The translations under genes and the position numbers were made by a program. Under the pieces are notes generated by a model that was given only the letters and a program-made list of their open reading frames with translations, was not told the origin of the DNA and did not search any database. Positions 43,092 through 54,701 of a stretch of 64,000 nt of DNA are shown here, in pieces (the stretch's first letter is position 1; the number at the start of each line of letters is the position of its first letter). The DNA is taken from assembly GCA_022266195.1 (NCBI GenBank), contig WHVY01000004.1:6155501-6219500 (forward strand). The letters are read 5' to 3'. The DNA is from Tetranychus cinnabarinus (lineage: Eukaryota; Arthropoda; Arachnida; Trombidiformes; Tetranychidae).

Positions 43092-43140
43092 AAACAGATT
43101 TTTTCAAATCTGAAAGTAGTGATAAGGTTTACAATGAGAT

Positions 43141-46100
43141 TCAATTGCTATTCTCAGCTTGTTCATTTACTTGTCTTGACCAAGCGAAACTTTCGTTGGC
43201 TTCTGAATCATTACGCATTTGTTTAACTTTTGAGTAACCAAATGGTCCAGCGAATCCCAATAAAGCCCCGACAAACAAGAACAACATAATTATTCCAAAA
43301 GCACCTGATCCACTTGTTCCTTTCGTTACTTCAGTTGAACTGGATTCTTTGCTTTTCTTTCCATTTGATTCTACTTTCAATTCGTAATTTGAGCAATCGC
43401 CTCCTTGAGAAGTTTTAGTATTTGCACTTTTAACTGAAAATTTGGTTAATGAACAAGAACTTTCTGTTCTACTTTTAGGACAATAATTAAATGATTTACA
43501 TCCAGTGTCACCATCGGCCCATCCATGACATAATGATGCACATTGTTCAAAGTTCAAGTTCATTTCAGTGTAAATCACGTCAGATACGATTTTGTTTCCC
43601 GTTTTTTGGTATTTCTCAGATACTTTGGCTAAAAGAATAAGAAATCAATCAGACAAAACAAAAACGTGTTACTCATTTTCATGAATACTTACGATGAAAT
43701 AAACTGCATTCACCATCATATTCAGTAGCTGCATCTGTATAAAAACCACCAAAACTACACTGAAAATCACACCATTGGAAGGAAAAACAATCAGGTGAAG
43801 CATGACAAGATTCTGCACAAGAATAAGGATCTTTTTCGACTGCGATCGAAGTCTGGGTTTTAAATTTCCTATGAGGTACTTCCGAGTATTGATTGACAAC
43901 ATTCACAGCGTGAACAGAACATGACTTGTCCAGCTCAACATGTGAGTCATTATACAAGTCTACAGTTAATAAGCTGCTGACTCTACAGTCACCATTTGAA
44001 CAGAATGAGAAAGTATTGCATTTAAGTTGCTCTGAATTATGACAGGTTCGATAACAATCAGCGAAAGTTCTTGCACCTGGAGCAGTCACTGTAACTTGAT
44101 CTTTGCTGTCCAACTTTGCATCAACTCTAATGGTGGTTTGAAAGACATCAGCTGGAGTAATTTTATTTTCCGTTTTGTCGATGATATCAATGATTTTATA
44201 AATTTGCTCTTCAAAGAAAAAGTTACAAAAAGAAAGGATTCATTATATTCAGAGTCTGTACGTTCATGTGAAATAAAAGGAAAATATTTCCATTTTCTAA
44301 CCACCTAACAAAATTGAAAAATAGTACCATTTAATTGAGGAAAGGTGTCAATTTAATTTGGCTAACGCGTGAAATTATGATATTGTTTGGTAAGCGGTTG
44401 CGCTCCTCTTTCATAATCAGATTACTTTTCACGAATTGAGTGCTTATACTGTTATGTAATTTCAATTTTTTGATTGTTTCATTCAAAATAAAAACCAAAC
44501 GTGGAAATATTGCAGTAGTGCCAGTGGGCTGCTTAGCATAGTCGCAGGATGGGAATTACTTACGAGAGTTCCAAGCATAATAAGAGATAGTCCATCCTAA
44601 ATTTTCCATCAAAGTATTTTGAATTTGATCAAGTGGTATTTCTTGATCAATGCGACGCAAATTATATAAAGGGAAGTGATAGACGCTGCATGGGTCTCCG
44701 CCTTTACTATCTTCCTTGAGATCGTCAAAATTTGTCAAATATCCGCAAGTAAAATCTGATGGTCTATAAATTACAACACTAAATGGGAAAAGAAGAACAA
44801 AATTATTAGAATCATATTTGAATTATACAAATGAAAATGCGCAGGTTCCGAGATAGGTACATGATATTATCTTGGTATTTTGCCATAGCGTCCAGACATT
44901 CATATTCACTGTTTGCTTTGATTTTTTTCATCCTTTTAAATGTATCTGCACTGACAGACATAGTTTTAGAATTGAAAACATCTGGAAAAGAAAAAAAAGT
45001 TCAACAATTGAATTAAATTGCATGAATGTAAAATGTCAAATTGTTATTACATTGCAAATTAGGTGAATCCAGGAAAGTCACTTCCATATCAAGTTGTGCC
45101 TCATTGATATTATATTGGACATTATCGATTCGAAGTGGACTGATATTTTTGTTTAAAATAACATAATCAATGAGCTCTCGTTTCAATTCGTAAGCACGAC
45201 TTTCCATGAGTTCGGTACAAGAGTCACCTACAAATAAAGGAAAAAGTATCAGTTAAAATACTCAAGAGCAATTACATAGCCTTCCACTGAATTACAGTGA
45301 TTTTCGGTTGAAAATATTATAATTCACAATGAAAGACAAGATTTTTCAGTCTAGTGACTTTTGACAATGCAGACAATTTTAGACAAAACGAAACCCCGCT
45401 TAAAAAATAAAGATCAAGTTAATTTTCAATCCAAAAGAGTTTACAAGGAACCACTATTTGGTCAAAAGCAATAAAACTTGAAAATTCAAATTGGATTCAC
45501 AGTTTTTTCTTTGTAAAAACTTGCCCTTCATTGTGAATGCTTGGTCTTTTCAATCGAAATCACTGAATAATCAAAATATGAACAAAATATGTAGTTTCCG
45601 TCAACCATATTGTCATAACACAAACTGGCAGTTCAATTGTTACCAATACATACCTTGGCATTCAAATTTGAAGTCAAGGGTTTTTGTTTTATCACTAACT
45701 AAGTATTTACACTCTTTTAATGTAAAAATGTCATGAAGTTCATCTTCAGATCCAGCCTTTTCAAAGTTCATGTAATCTCTTGTAATTCCATCCGTCAAAG
45801 TGTAAGTTTTTTTCTAGCAAAAGACAAAAAATAAAAAACATTAATCTTATTTGAATCATAACCATTTAAATGAATACTTACCAATGAATCCAATTTATAG
45901 ATGGCAATTGTGGTACTGACAAGAGTATAGCCAGGAAATATTTGACTATTTCGCTAAAAGCCATTTTGATTGAATATTTTAGCACAAATTGAATGAGAAA
46001 TAAAAAATTAAGTTACACAAGAAAAAATCATATGTTTGAGTTATCTTATGATAAACTTATTTTCACTATTTTCACTACATTTACAGTTGTTTTATCTTAT

Positions 46101-48561
46101 TACATTGTATTTTCATTAATTTTATTTGTTATAGCACTATTTGTTAGTATAGTTTAAAGTAATTAAAACTTACCGATGCAGCAAAATATTGAGTAATGAC
46201 AGCTTTGTCGGCCTTTTTCCCGTTGATGTTAACATCATATCTGATTGATTCCCATGCATCTACAGAAAATCCAGATCGGTGTTCCTAAAATCGGTAGAAA
46301 ATTTTCATAAAAATATTCAAGAACTGTTGTAAATTTTACATCTAATCTTGTCCTACAAAATTTTTCTGGTAACAGTTATCTCTTTAAATGTAACTTTACC
46401 AAGGAAACGATTCGTGTGCATCTATAGCACCGGCCTATTTATAAGAACTATTCCTAACAGACTAAAAAATTTCTATGTGCTTCAATGTTATAAATTTCAA
46501 GATAGAATTCAATAAAATTTAGAAAATCTATAATTAAAGCTTAAACGCACTTATTTGCTGAAAAAATACAGAACAGTGAAAAAATATTAAAAAACTCTTA
46601 AAATAGCGTCTAAAAAACAAGAGATTGCCTTGTAAATAGACGAAACTAGAGAGCGATTAAAAATCACTGAAAACGAGAAAAAATTTCCTTATCACTTTTC
46701 AACTGAATTCAAAGTTTTTCATATTTTTAGATATCGAAATTGGGAAATAAAAATAAAATTCCAATTGATATTCAATCTAAAACCTCCTGCTAAAATCAAT
46801 AGATTATCAGTAAAATTAATGAATTAAGTTACAAACTGTGTCATATTTTTGTTAATCACTTACTAAATTGAGTTTTCCAAGATAATGAAAAGGTGAAACA
46901 ACGTCATCAACGATTAAAAGGCTTTGCAAGTTGAAATAACCATTAGAATTGACTCCAGGTGAATTTAAATCTGCAGATAATACTCTACACCCTCCACCCT
47001 CTTCAAAGAGGTAAGAAACTCCGAGGTTATAATCATAAATAGCTTCAGTTGTTACACCAAGAAGAGTTGCTTTCAATCGTAATAATTTGTGCTTTTCTGA
47101 TGCATGAATCTGAAAATAAAATGAAAATGAATGTAAAATGGAAATACTTGACCAAATAAACTAACCTCACTGAATGTTCGAGAAGTGGTTGAACCTTGGA
47201 TATACTCGTACATAATGTAATGTACATAATCAGTTTTCAATCTAGGGAATGAAATCTCGCTTGTGGCTAAGTAATGTGGGCATCCAATTCCGGGTAAAGG
47301 CTAAGGTTAAGAGTCAAAAATGTGGAAATGTTAAAATCTTGAGTCTCTTACGAGTATTGTTTAATAATGAAAATAAAAGCAAAGTGAAATACTTACATTA
47401 ACTTCATTTGCAAGATCATCATAATAGTTCTCATTTTGAAGGTAAATATCAAGAATAAGATCCTCCTTGATAGTGTATGAAGTTGAAGATGGATCATAAC
47501 CACTGAATTCAATTCGACTTGGATTTTTAATTCCAGAATCGCCTGCATAATGGTCTAGTTTTTTAAAATGAAAAGGATGAGAACAGTTAAACTTGATTAA
47601 ACTTTTGTTCATCTAATCACTCAACTAATCTAATCGATTCCTACTCACTTTTGTAATAATAAGTGATTTTCAATCTTCCGTTTATTCCAGTTGTTGCACC
47701 CTTCATCATGGTTCCTCTTATGCTTTTATCTGCAACTGATTTCTGTTATTCAACAAATGAATTTGATTAAAACATTCTCATAATGTTGTTGAAATACTTA
47801 CCCAAACAAGTGAGTAATGACCAAGTCGATATAAAATTGAAGGTCCCATTAAAAGTACCAGATTAGTTACAGGTTTCTTGATTCCAGGTAGAGTTTGATC
47901 CCAATTATTCTTGTAGGCGAATGTTAAACAATTTGTACCTTTAGATCATGAAATAATTAAGAATTGTTATAAGATTATTTTGATAGCGAATTCCATCGAT
48001 GAATATTTCTTGAAAAATTGTAGACAACAAAGAATTTCTTACGAATCGAATCATATTACAAGAAATTGTTTATGTTTTTTCATTTCATCGATTGTTATTG
48101 TAAAACTCTTACCGTGAATAACCAAGCGTTCCTGGTTTAAACTAGAAGCAGTATTATAAAAGATGTTGTAGGAATCCTTTTCACCTGAGATCACAATTTT
48201 GCCTTTGATGTCGGTACCAGAAGCTGATATGTATTCTTGAATAAAATATTTATTGGCTCCACTCTAAGACGCAAAACATTAAGAGTAAAAATAGTCACAA
48301 TTGGTTGATTGTTCAACTTACGGCATCGGTTAAAGTAGCGTGAATGTTAACGCTTTTGCTACTTATGCTTAACGGTAAATCCACCAAGGCTCTGGCACTT
48401 GCTATGTTTGTAAGGAGTTGAATGGAAATTGATTGAGTTTATATTTTCAGTCAATAAATGAATAACTTTTTCTTACCTGTTTTAATTGTTGAAAGTAAGA
48501 TGACCACAGTTGATAATAGGAACAGCATTTTGAGTCTTTCATTCTGCAGTGAAGATGACAT
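43141..48561 (-). CDS. Type I membrane protein with three PAN/apple-like modules (16 exons, ~977 aa)
   Basis: Exons on the minus strand: 48561-48477, 48401-48322, 48263-48113, 47938-47802, 47742-47649, 47542-47397, 47300-47166, 47109-46864, 46284-46174, 45953-45882, 45813-45654, 45227-45051, 44981-44861, 44778-44564, 44208-43693 and 43628-43141. All junction phases agree. The weakest is the donor at 44861 (GTACCT). The protein begins with a signal peptide (KMLFLLSTVVILLSTIKT). A long ectodomain of beta-rich, repeated character follows (IEFSGYDP, LPGIGCP, TEAIYDYNLGVSY..GGGC). Three cysteine-rich PAN/apple-like modules lie at ~690-745, ~764-800 and ~840-895 (CY.TC..., C.ESCHASPDCFSFQWC, CASLCHGWADGDTGCKSFNYC). 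One helix at ~924-947 is followed by a short charged tail. The ectodomain is reminiscent of arthropod LolA-like-domain proteins, with low certainty. Function unknown; a cell-surface or gut/epidermal binding role is possible. Confidence 0.75.
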
Positions 48562-49110
48562 GTTGAGACTTAATTAACAAACACAACCAACTGTAACAAT
48601 TCACTTGTGTTGAGTCGAGAGTAGGTTAATATTTGACACTAGAAAACGGTTGGAATGTTTATTGAACATCATTTCAAAATAACAATAAACGCCCTAGATT
48701 ATTCGTTCGATTACTCTTATCGATCATATTTGATACGGAAACAAAACAATATCGACACAGATTCTCTTATAGCAACTCTAACCTCATATTCACTATTACA
48801 AACCTTGCATTTAAATTGATATTACAAATTGATCTGATTTTATGTCTTAAATGATAAATTATGTAAAACGGAAAGTTACATGTTCTGCTAAAGAGCTATG
48901 TGGTCGCCAATTCTGGTTTGTGGGGTGGAGCATCACCCGTGTTAAAGAGTGGCACTGAATAAAACCAAACAGTGTCTCTGCGCGTAGAAGGGGGAAGTCC
49001 CTCACACCAGAAACTTTACGATTACTCTGTAAAAATGAATTGGGATATTATAACGAATAACAATGAAAGTGAGATGAAGAGAGCTTCTGTATCTCAGCTC
49101 TTGTAACAGG
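48562..49110. other. Divergent spacer between PAN-domain gene and second DXO-like block
   Basis: No gene is seen. 48890-49020 is less AT-rich than its surroundings and non-repetitive. From about 49030 it is the upstream region of the class Z gene, shared with 13930-14156. Confidence 0.4.
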
Positions 49111-49117
49111 TATAAAA
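49111..49117 (+). promoter_or_regulatory. TATA box of class Z gene
   Basis: TATAAAA 147 nt before the ATG at 49258, in the conserved context TTGTAACAGGTATAAAAG. The duplicate upstream region of the gene at 14157 has GGAATAAAT at the same place. Confidence 0.5.
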
Positions 49118-49257
49118 GTTTTGTCTTCGGTTGTTTAATATTCATTTTGAAAAGTTTTTTGTCTTTAAAACATTAAGTCCTATTTGTGTGATACGTACGC
49201 TTTTAAGTCAACTTGAGACGATACCGCAACCTTTGATTGATTTATTATTGATTCAAC

Positions 49258-50322
49258 ATGTCGTCGACGTTTCAAGCAAAATGTGCTAGCGTTGTCAATG
49301 AGGTATATTTGAGTCAGTTGTGTCGAGAAAAGGACGAAACTGTTTCACTGGAAGGACCAAAAAAACTTGGTTATTACTCGTTCTATTACAATGATGAAAA
49401 AGAAATTGTTTATTGTCCAGACAAATCATCTCTTCGGTACTTGGACTTACCTAATCCAGTCTACATCAACTGCCTCAAAGGATATGATTCAAACATAAAG
49501 TTTGGTAATAAAAATCCAAAAGGTTCAAATCTATTGAGATGGATCTTGGAGAACGAAACAATTTTGAGCGACTTATCTTACGATTTCATCTGTAACAATG
49601 GTTTATTGAAGGAATTCATGACTTTCAAGTTTAATAATGATGATTGGACCTTTTCCGCTACCAAAATCAGAGGAAAGATTATACTCAATCGAATCCATTC
49701 AGACGAGGAAAAAGCTTCGATTGATGCTCGTTCTGAACAGAGCAACAAATCGACGTATGTTGCAAACAATTTACAATTGTTGATTGCCAAAAATATCGAT
49801 CAGTCGCAGGGTGATGTGAAAAGAGAGGAAGACTCTTTTTTTGGTGTTTTTCACTCAAAAATTGGATCTCATCAAATATTGCATTCTGGGTTTTTAGGAT
49901 GTGTTGAAAGTAAAGAAGATCTGGAGAAACCAATTGACGAAATGAAGTTTGTTTTGATAAAAAAGTTCAATGGGCCGAGAGTATCACATTCTCCTTTTCA
50001 AGCTGACACATGGTGGGCATTGGCTGCTCTTGCTGGAATCGATAAAATTGTTCGCGCCAAATGCCAACGAGATTTTATGTGTAAAAATATCGACAAGTTG
50101 GACGTAAAGAGTCTAATCTATAAATCGAGACAAATGGATTTTGTTAATTCATTGAATACGGTTCTTGATCATGTCAAGTCAACTGTTACAGAGGAAAACA
50201 AATGTTATAACTTTCATTTGAATGGCAGAATTAAAAAGTTGACTGGATACTTGATGAATGATCTTGATGAAAATCTCATTCCATCTTGGTATATTGATGA
50301 ACAACTTCCTGTTGAAGCTTGA
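49258..50322 (+). CDS. DXO/Rai1-like protein, catalytically degenerate, class Z (354 aa)
   Basis: First gene of the second array block. It starts MSSTFQAKCASV like the gene at 14157. Active-site positions: CNNG for the Arg motif, NLQLL (Gln), GFLGC (Phe for Glu, Gly for Asp), VLIKK, WWALAALAG (Ala for Ser after WW). LISAKN is replaced by LIAKN after the motif II helix. KCQRDFMCKN gives an extra Cys. It ends SWYIDEQLPVEA. Collinear with the 13.9-18.6 kb module: next comes a truncated W copy, then an intact Y'. Confidence 0.86.
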   Translation: MSSTFQAKCASVVNEVYLSQLCREKDETVSLEGPKKLGYYSFYYNDEKEIVYCPDKSSLRYLDLPNPVYINCLKGYDSNIKFGNKNPKGSNLLRWILENETILSDLSYDFICNNGLLKEFMTFKFNNDDWTFSATKIRGKIILNRIHSDEEKASIDARSEQSNKSTYVANNLQLLIAKNIDQSQGDVKREEDSFFGVFHSKIGSHQILHSGFLGCVESKEDLEKPIDEMKFVLIKKFNGPRVSHSPFQADTWWALAALAGIDKIVRAKCQRDFMCKNIDKLDVKSLIYKSRQMDFVNSLNTVLDHVKSTVTEENKCYNFHLNGRIKKLTGYLMNDLDENLIPSWYIDEQLPVEA

Positions 50323-50939
50323 TAATCATTTATTTGAATCTTGTATTTTCTCATTCAAAAAATTAAAGAATCAACAAAAATTTAAATTTTGATTAATCGA
50401 CTGAATATTTTCAGAATTTCGTACTATGTGTTATTATTCATTTCATTGTTGATCTTCGTACTCAAGTATTGAGTTTACAAACGATGAGTTGCAAGTTATC
50501 GTTGAACAGGTTTAATGTACAGTTATTATTGATAAATCTGGTTTGAGACGAAGCTGAGCAAATACGGTCAACTTTCTGGTTCAAAATGCTTTAGTCATTG
50601 GTCTAACCATGAAATCATCAGACAATTCACCAAACATTGAATGAGCTGAGTTGCTTTGTTTTCTGATAAAGGTGTCTCATCCCTAACCTGAAACTGTTTT
50701 CGACTTTAATCAAGTATCTAATTGCCACTTACTAATTGCTAATTTAATCTGTTTAGAAATTACAATTGTAAAGTTTAAACAATTTTTCCCACAGTCCTAA
50801 TGAAGTATCGAGTTAACCAAATTAAATCTATTGATGATATAACATACCGAACAATTAATTTAATTGATTTTTAAGAGTTGATCAGTTAAAAGTTCATTAT
50901 AAGAGATTATTACTCAAGATAAAATTGAATATTTTGAAG

Positions 50940-51174
50940 TTTCATTAAGTTGGAAGTCGATAGTTTAATCTATGAACAATTTCAAATTACATTTGTTTCT
51001 TCATTGAACAAGGTTCTTTATTTTATCAAAACAATTGTTACTCAAGAAAATGAATGTTATAACTTTTCTTTTGATGGTAAGGTTAAAAAACTCATTGAAT
51101 ACATGAAGATAGAGCCAGACGAAAACATGATTCCATCTTGGTATACCGATGTAAAACTTGTTAGCAAATCTTAA
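50940..51174 (+). pseudogene. DXO-like class W pseudogene, C-terminal quarter
   Basis: KLEVDSLIYEQFQ, KVLYFIKTIVTQENECYNF and DENMIPSWYTDVKLVSKS correspond to the last ~78 residues of a W gene, most like the one at 16503. The N-terminal three quarters are deleted: spacer DNA homologous to 16000-16210 runs directly into codon ~270. Open to its natural stop but without a start in the family position. Confidence 0.85.
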
Positions 51175-51911
51175 TCCATTGCATTGTAGTTCATTGTACC
51201 TCAAGTTTATGAAGATATTTTTTGAATAAATAATTTTTTGTTATCAAAAATTTATTGTTAATTGACTTTGTTAACTGTCGTGTTATTTTTCAGTTTCAAG
51301 TCTTCACAAGTTTGTCGGTTTGTTAGTCGGTTTATTCAAAATTTTAAGTAACACAACAAAACTGGTTCAATCTTTACCCAAATCATCGGATCAACCAAAA
51401 GTGAATTATAATATCCTTTTCTGCCAAAATTCAAAAGAATAGACTTTCATTCTAACTCAAGACAGAGAAATAGACGGATCTGCGAAAGAGGATTATAAAT
51501 TGAATCATTTTTACAAAAATTTAGCATCCAATAATCGTGTTTCAACCTCCAATGTTTAGTTGAGATCATAAGATAGACGTTAGAGTATTTTTTCAAGTTC
51601 ACAATCATTTGCTAATTTGGTTAAAATTAATCATCAATTAGCTGTTAGCCGACTTAGTCCATGTAAAACTAACTTGGACTAGAGGATTGGTGACGATAAT
51701 GAAAATACAAATTATGTCAGCCACTAGATTGTGATTCACCAGCTATCAGTCCATCCAGCCTTCAAAAAACATTGGCGACTCAGCTTGATATTATGAGATC
51801 AACGATTCACTAATAGTGATTAATGAATAAATTCTTTAAAAGCCATTCGCTGTGGAATAGATAATCGAGATAAAAGGTCTTCTTATATACATTATACATT
51901 CAAATTTATAA

Positions 51912-52958
51912 GTGAAGGATCAAAACTTTAACTTTAAAATGTTGTCTACAAGTGGAAGTACTTTTGTGGAGAAAGAGTTGGACCTAAAATGTGCCGAAAC
52001 AAACCATAATATTTGTTTGGACGAACCAAAAAGACTTGGATATTACTCGTTCTATTACAATGAAAAAGAAAGTGTTTACTGTCCAGACAAATCATCTCTA
52101 CGGTACTTGGACTTACCTAATCCAGTGTCTATCGACTTGCTTCAAGGATATGATCCAAATACCAAGAATGGATATCAACAGTCGAAAAATAAAAACTTAT
52201 TGCAATGGATTCTGGAAAATGAAACAATCGTCCGTAACTTTGATTATGATTTCATCTGTAATAATGGTGTACTGAAAGATATTATGACTTATCCGTCTTA
52301 TAATCACGATTGGAACCTTTCTGCTGTCAAAATCAGAGGGAAAATTGTTTTGAATAGAGTCGCTTCGATTGAGAAGAAAGAAAAAATTGATGCGCAATCA
52401 GAAAAAGACAACAAATCGACTTATGCAGCTTTCAATTTACAACGTTTGATTACCAAGAACATCAATCGTTCTGAATTTCCTTCTGGGATAGAAAACGGTT
52501 CATTTTTTGGTGTTTTTCACACAAAGATTGGGTTGCATCAAATTTTGCATTCAGGTTATTTGGACTGTGTTGAAAGTGAACAAGAATTGAATAAACCTTT
52601 CGAGGAAATGAAGTTTGTTTTGGTTAAGAAGTACAATGGTCCGAAAGTATCACATACATCTCTTCATGCCAACACTTGGTGGTCATTGGCTAAACTTGCT
52701 GGAGTTGATACAATTGTTCGTGCTAAATGCGAACAAGATTTTATGGTTAAAAATATCGATAGGTTTAAAGTTGACTGGCTAATCAATAAACACAGACAAT
52801 CGATTTTTGTGGCTTCATTGAATATGGTTCTTGATCATGTCAAGTCAATTGTTACAGAGGAAAACAAATGCTATAACTTTCATTTCAATGGCAAGGATAA
52901 AAAGTCGACTGGCTACGTGAAGATGGATCTAGTATCAGATTCCATCATCGAACATTAA
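51912..52958 (+). CDS. DXO/Rai1-like protein, catalytically degenerate, class Y' (348 aa)
   Basis: Possible starts are 51912 (MKDQNFNFKM) and 51939 (MLSTSGSTF); the second fits the length of other classes. LLQWILENE has Gln instead of the Arg in LLRW. Active-site positions: CNNG, NLQRL, GYLDC (Asp kept, unlike the Y' gene at 25081), VLVKKYN, WWSLAKLAG. IGLHQ replaces IGSHR in the strand before GYLDC. The C-terminus is the Y' type, GYVKMDLVSDSIIEH. It is the intact counterpart of the broken gene at 18346. Confidence 0.86.
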   Translation: MKDQNFNFKMLSTSGSTFVEKELDLKCAETNHNICLDEPKRLGYYSFYYNEKESVYCPDKSSLRYLDLPNPVSIDLLQGYDPNTKNGYQQSKNKNLLQWILENETIVRNFDYDFICNNGVLKDIMTYPSYNHDWNLSAVKIRGKIVLNRVASIEKKEKIDAQSEKDNKSTYAAFNLQRLITKNINRSEFPSGIENGSFFGVFHTKIGLHQILHSGYLDCVESEQELNKPFEEMKFVLVKKYNGPKVSHTSLHANTWWSLAKLAGVDTIVRAKCEQDFMVKNIDRFKVDWLINKHRQSIFVASLNMVLDHVKSIVTEENKCYNFHFNGKDKKSTGYVKMDLVSDSIIEH

Positions 52959-53029
52959 TGGATAACTCATCTTAACATATCTTTATCATCATTTATTTCA
53001 ACTTTCCATTTCTAAATCTCTTCATATAA

Positions 53030-53185
53030 AGTGCTTCAAGTTCAAATGATCAAAATGTTTAACTTTGCAATGTTGTCTTTTAGTGGAAGTACTTTTGTGG
53101 AGAGAGAGAGTTGGACCTAAAATGTGCCGGAGCAAACCATAATACATGTATTTGTTTGGACGAACCAAAAATACTCCTTGACTTA
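53030..53185 (+). pseudogene. DXO-like class Y' 5' fragment
   Basis: TCAAATGATCAAAATGTTTA and the following TTTTGTGGAG..GTTGGACCTAAAATGTGC and ATTTGTTTGGACGAACCAAA repeat the first ~45 codons and leader of the Y' gene upstream, with small insertions (GAGA, ACATGT) that break the frame. Probably left by unequal crossing-over. Confidence 0.7.
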
Positions 53186-53648
53186 GCAACATGGCCTCGA
53201 TCATTCTAACAAGTGCTCATTGAGTCCATATGAGATTTAATGTTCCCACACAAACAAATTTTTAAGTGATAGTTAAACCATTGCATCGAGAAGTTATTTT
53301 ATCTCATAGCTTCGAGATTTTGTTGATAGAGCTTACCCTTACAATAATAAGGATTATTTATAAAGCTCACTAAGAAATGATAAATTGAATTATACGTTTT
53401 ATATGAACACAAATACCACATCAATCAATCATATTTTCACTCCTGAATGTTTAGTTAAGATCATTCGATCATTCGATAGGCGTTAGAGTTCACCTGTTTA
53501 AGTGATTAAGTGATTTGCTGGTTAAGCTAACAGACTCTCTAATAAAGGTGTTTAGTTGACAACTTATGTTACTTCGTTACTTGTTGTTAAGATCTAAACG
53601 CTTTCTAATTGTAATTCCACTTAACACTGAAAATATAAGTATTTTGAA

Positions 53649-54701
53649 ATGAATCAATTGAATCAAGTTACTCTTTCTTTGCAAGAGTTGAACCTAGGAA
53701 GGATCACAACGAACCATAATATTTGTTTGGATGAACCAAAAAGACTTGGATATTTCTCGTCATATTACGATAATGAAAATAAATGTGTTTACTGTCCAGA
53801 TAAATCAGCTCTACGGTATTTGGACTTACCTGATCCAGTTAATATCAACTGTCTCCAAGGATATGATTCGAACGTAAAGTATGGCAATAAAGGCTCTAAA
53901 GGTACAAACTTATTGCGATGGATTCTTGATAATGAAACAATTGTGCGCAACTTTACTTACGATTTCATCTGTAGCAATGGTTTATTAAAAGATCTCATGG
54001 TTTCTTCATATTATGATTTCGATTGGAACCTTTGTGCTGCCAAAATCAAAGGGAAAATTATATTGAATAGAGTCGATTCGATTGAGAAGAAAGAAAATAT
54101 TGAATTTCAATCAGAAAAGAACAAAAAATCGACTTATGTAGCTTTGAATTTACAAAGTTTGATAACCAAGAACAACAATCATTCTCATTGTACTTCTGCC
54201 AGAGATGAGGATGCATTTTTCGGTGTTTTTCACACAAAGATTGGGTTGCATCAAATTTTGCATTCAGGTTATTTGGACTGTGTTGAAAGTGAACAGGAAA
54301 TGAGTAAATCTTTCGATGATATGAAGTTTCTTTTGGTCAAAAAGTACAATGCTCCGAGAGTATCACATACATCTCTTCATGCCAACACTTGGTGGTCATT
54401 GGCTAAACTTGCTGGAGTTGGTACAATTGTTCGTGCTAAATGCGAACAAGATTTTACTGTTGAAAATGTCGATAAGTTGCAAGTTGAAAGGCTTATCAAT
54501 AAACACAGACAAATGATATTTGTTACTTCATTAGATTTTATTCTCAGTCATTTGAAGTCTGTTGTTACAGAGGAAAACAAATGTTATAACTTTCATTTCA
54601 ACGGCAAGAATAAAAGGTTGACTGGATACATGACGATGGATCTAGATGATAATCTCATTCCATCTTGGTATATTAATGAACAACTTCCTCTTGAAGCTTA
54701 A
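53649..54701 (+). CDS. DXO/Rai1-like protein, catalytically degenerate, class Y (350 aa)
   Basis: It starts MNQLNQVTLSLQELNLGR, nearly the same as the gene at 58281. Active-site positions: CSNG, NLQSL (Gln), GYLDC, LLVKKYN (Leu, Lys kept), WWSLAKLAG. AGVGTIVRA has Gly where neighbours have Asp. The kinase-like basic patch KKENIEFQSEKNKKS in the variable loop is more charged than in others. It ends SWYINEQLPLEA. The upstream CGTTACTTG block lies 74 nt before the ATG. First member of a Y-W-(Y' broken) module. Confidence 0.87.
   Translation: MNQLNQVTLSLQELNLGRITTNHNICLDEPKRLGYFSSYYDNENKCVYCPDKSALRYLDLPDPVNINCLQGYDSNVKYGNKGSKGTNLLRWILDNETIVRNFTYDFICSNGLLKDLMVSSYYDFDWNLCAAKIKGKIILNRVDSIEKKENIEFQSEKNKKSTYVALNLQSLITKNNNHSHCTSARDEDAFFGVFHTKIGLHQILHSGYLDCVESEQEMSKSFDDMKFLLVKKYNAPRVSHTSLHANTWWSLAKLAGVGTIVRAKCEQDFTVENVDKLQVERLINKHRQMIFVTSLDFILSHLKSVVTEENKCYNFHFNGKNKRLTGYMTMDLDDNLIPSWYINEQLPLEA

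Noticed and set aside
48890..49020. Less AT-rich block considered as a tRNA or other RNA gene
   Set aside because: No cloverleaf pairing and no B-box (GGTTCGANNCC-like) motif could be found.
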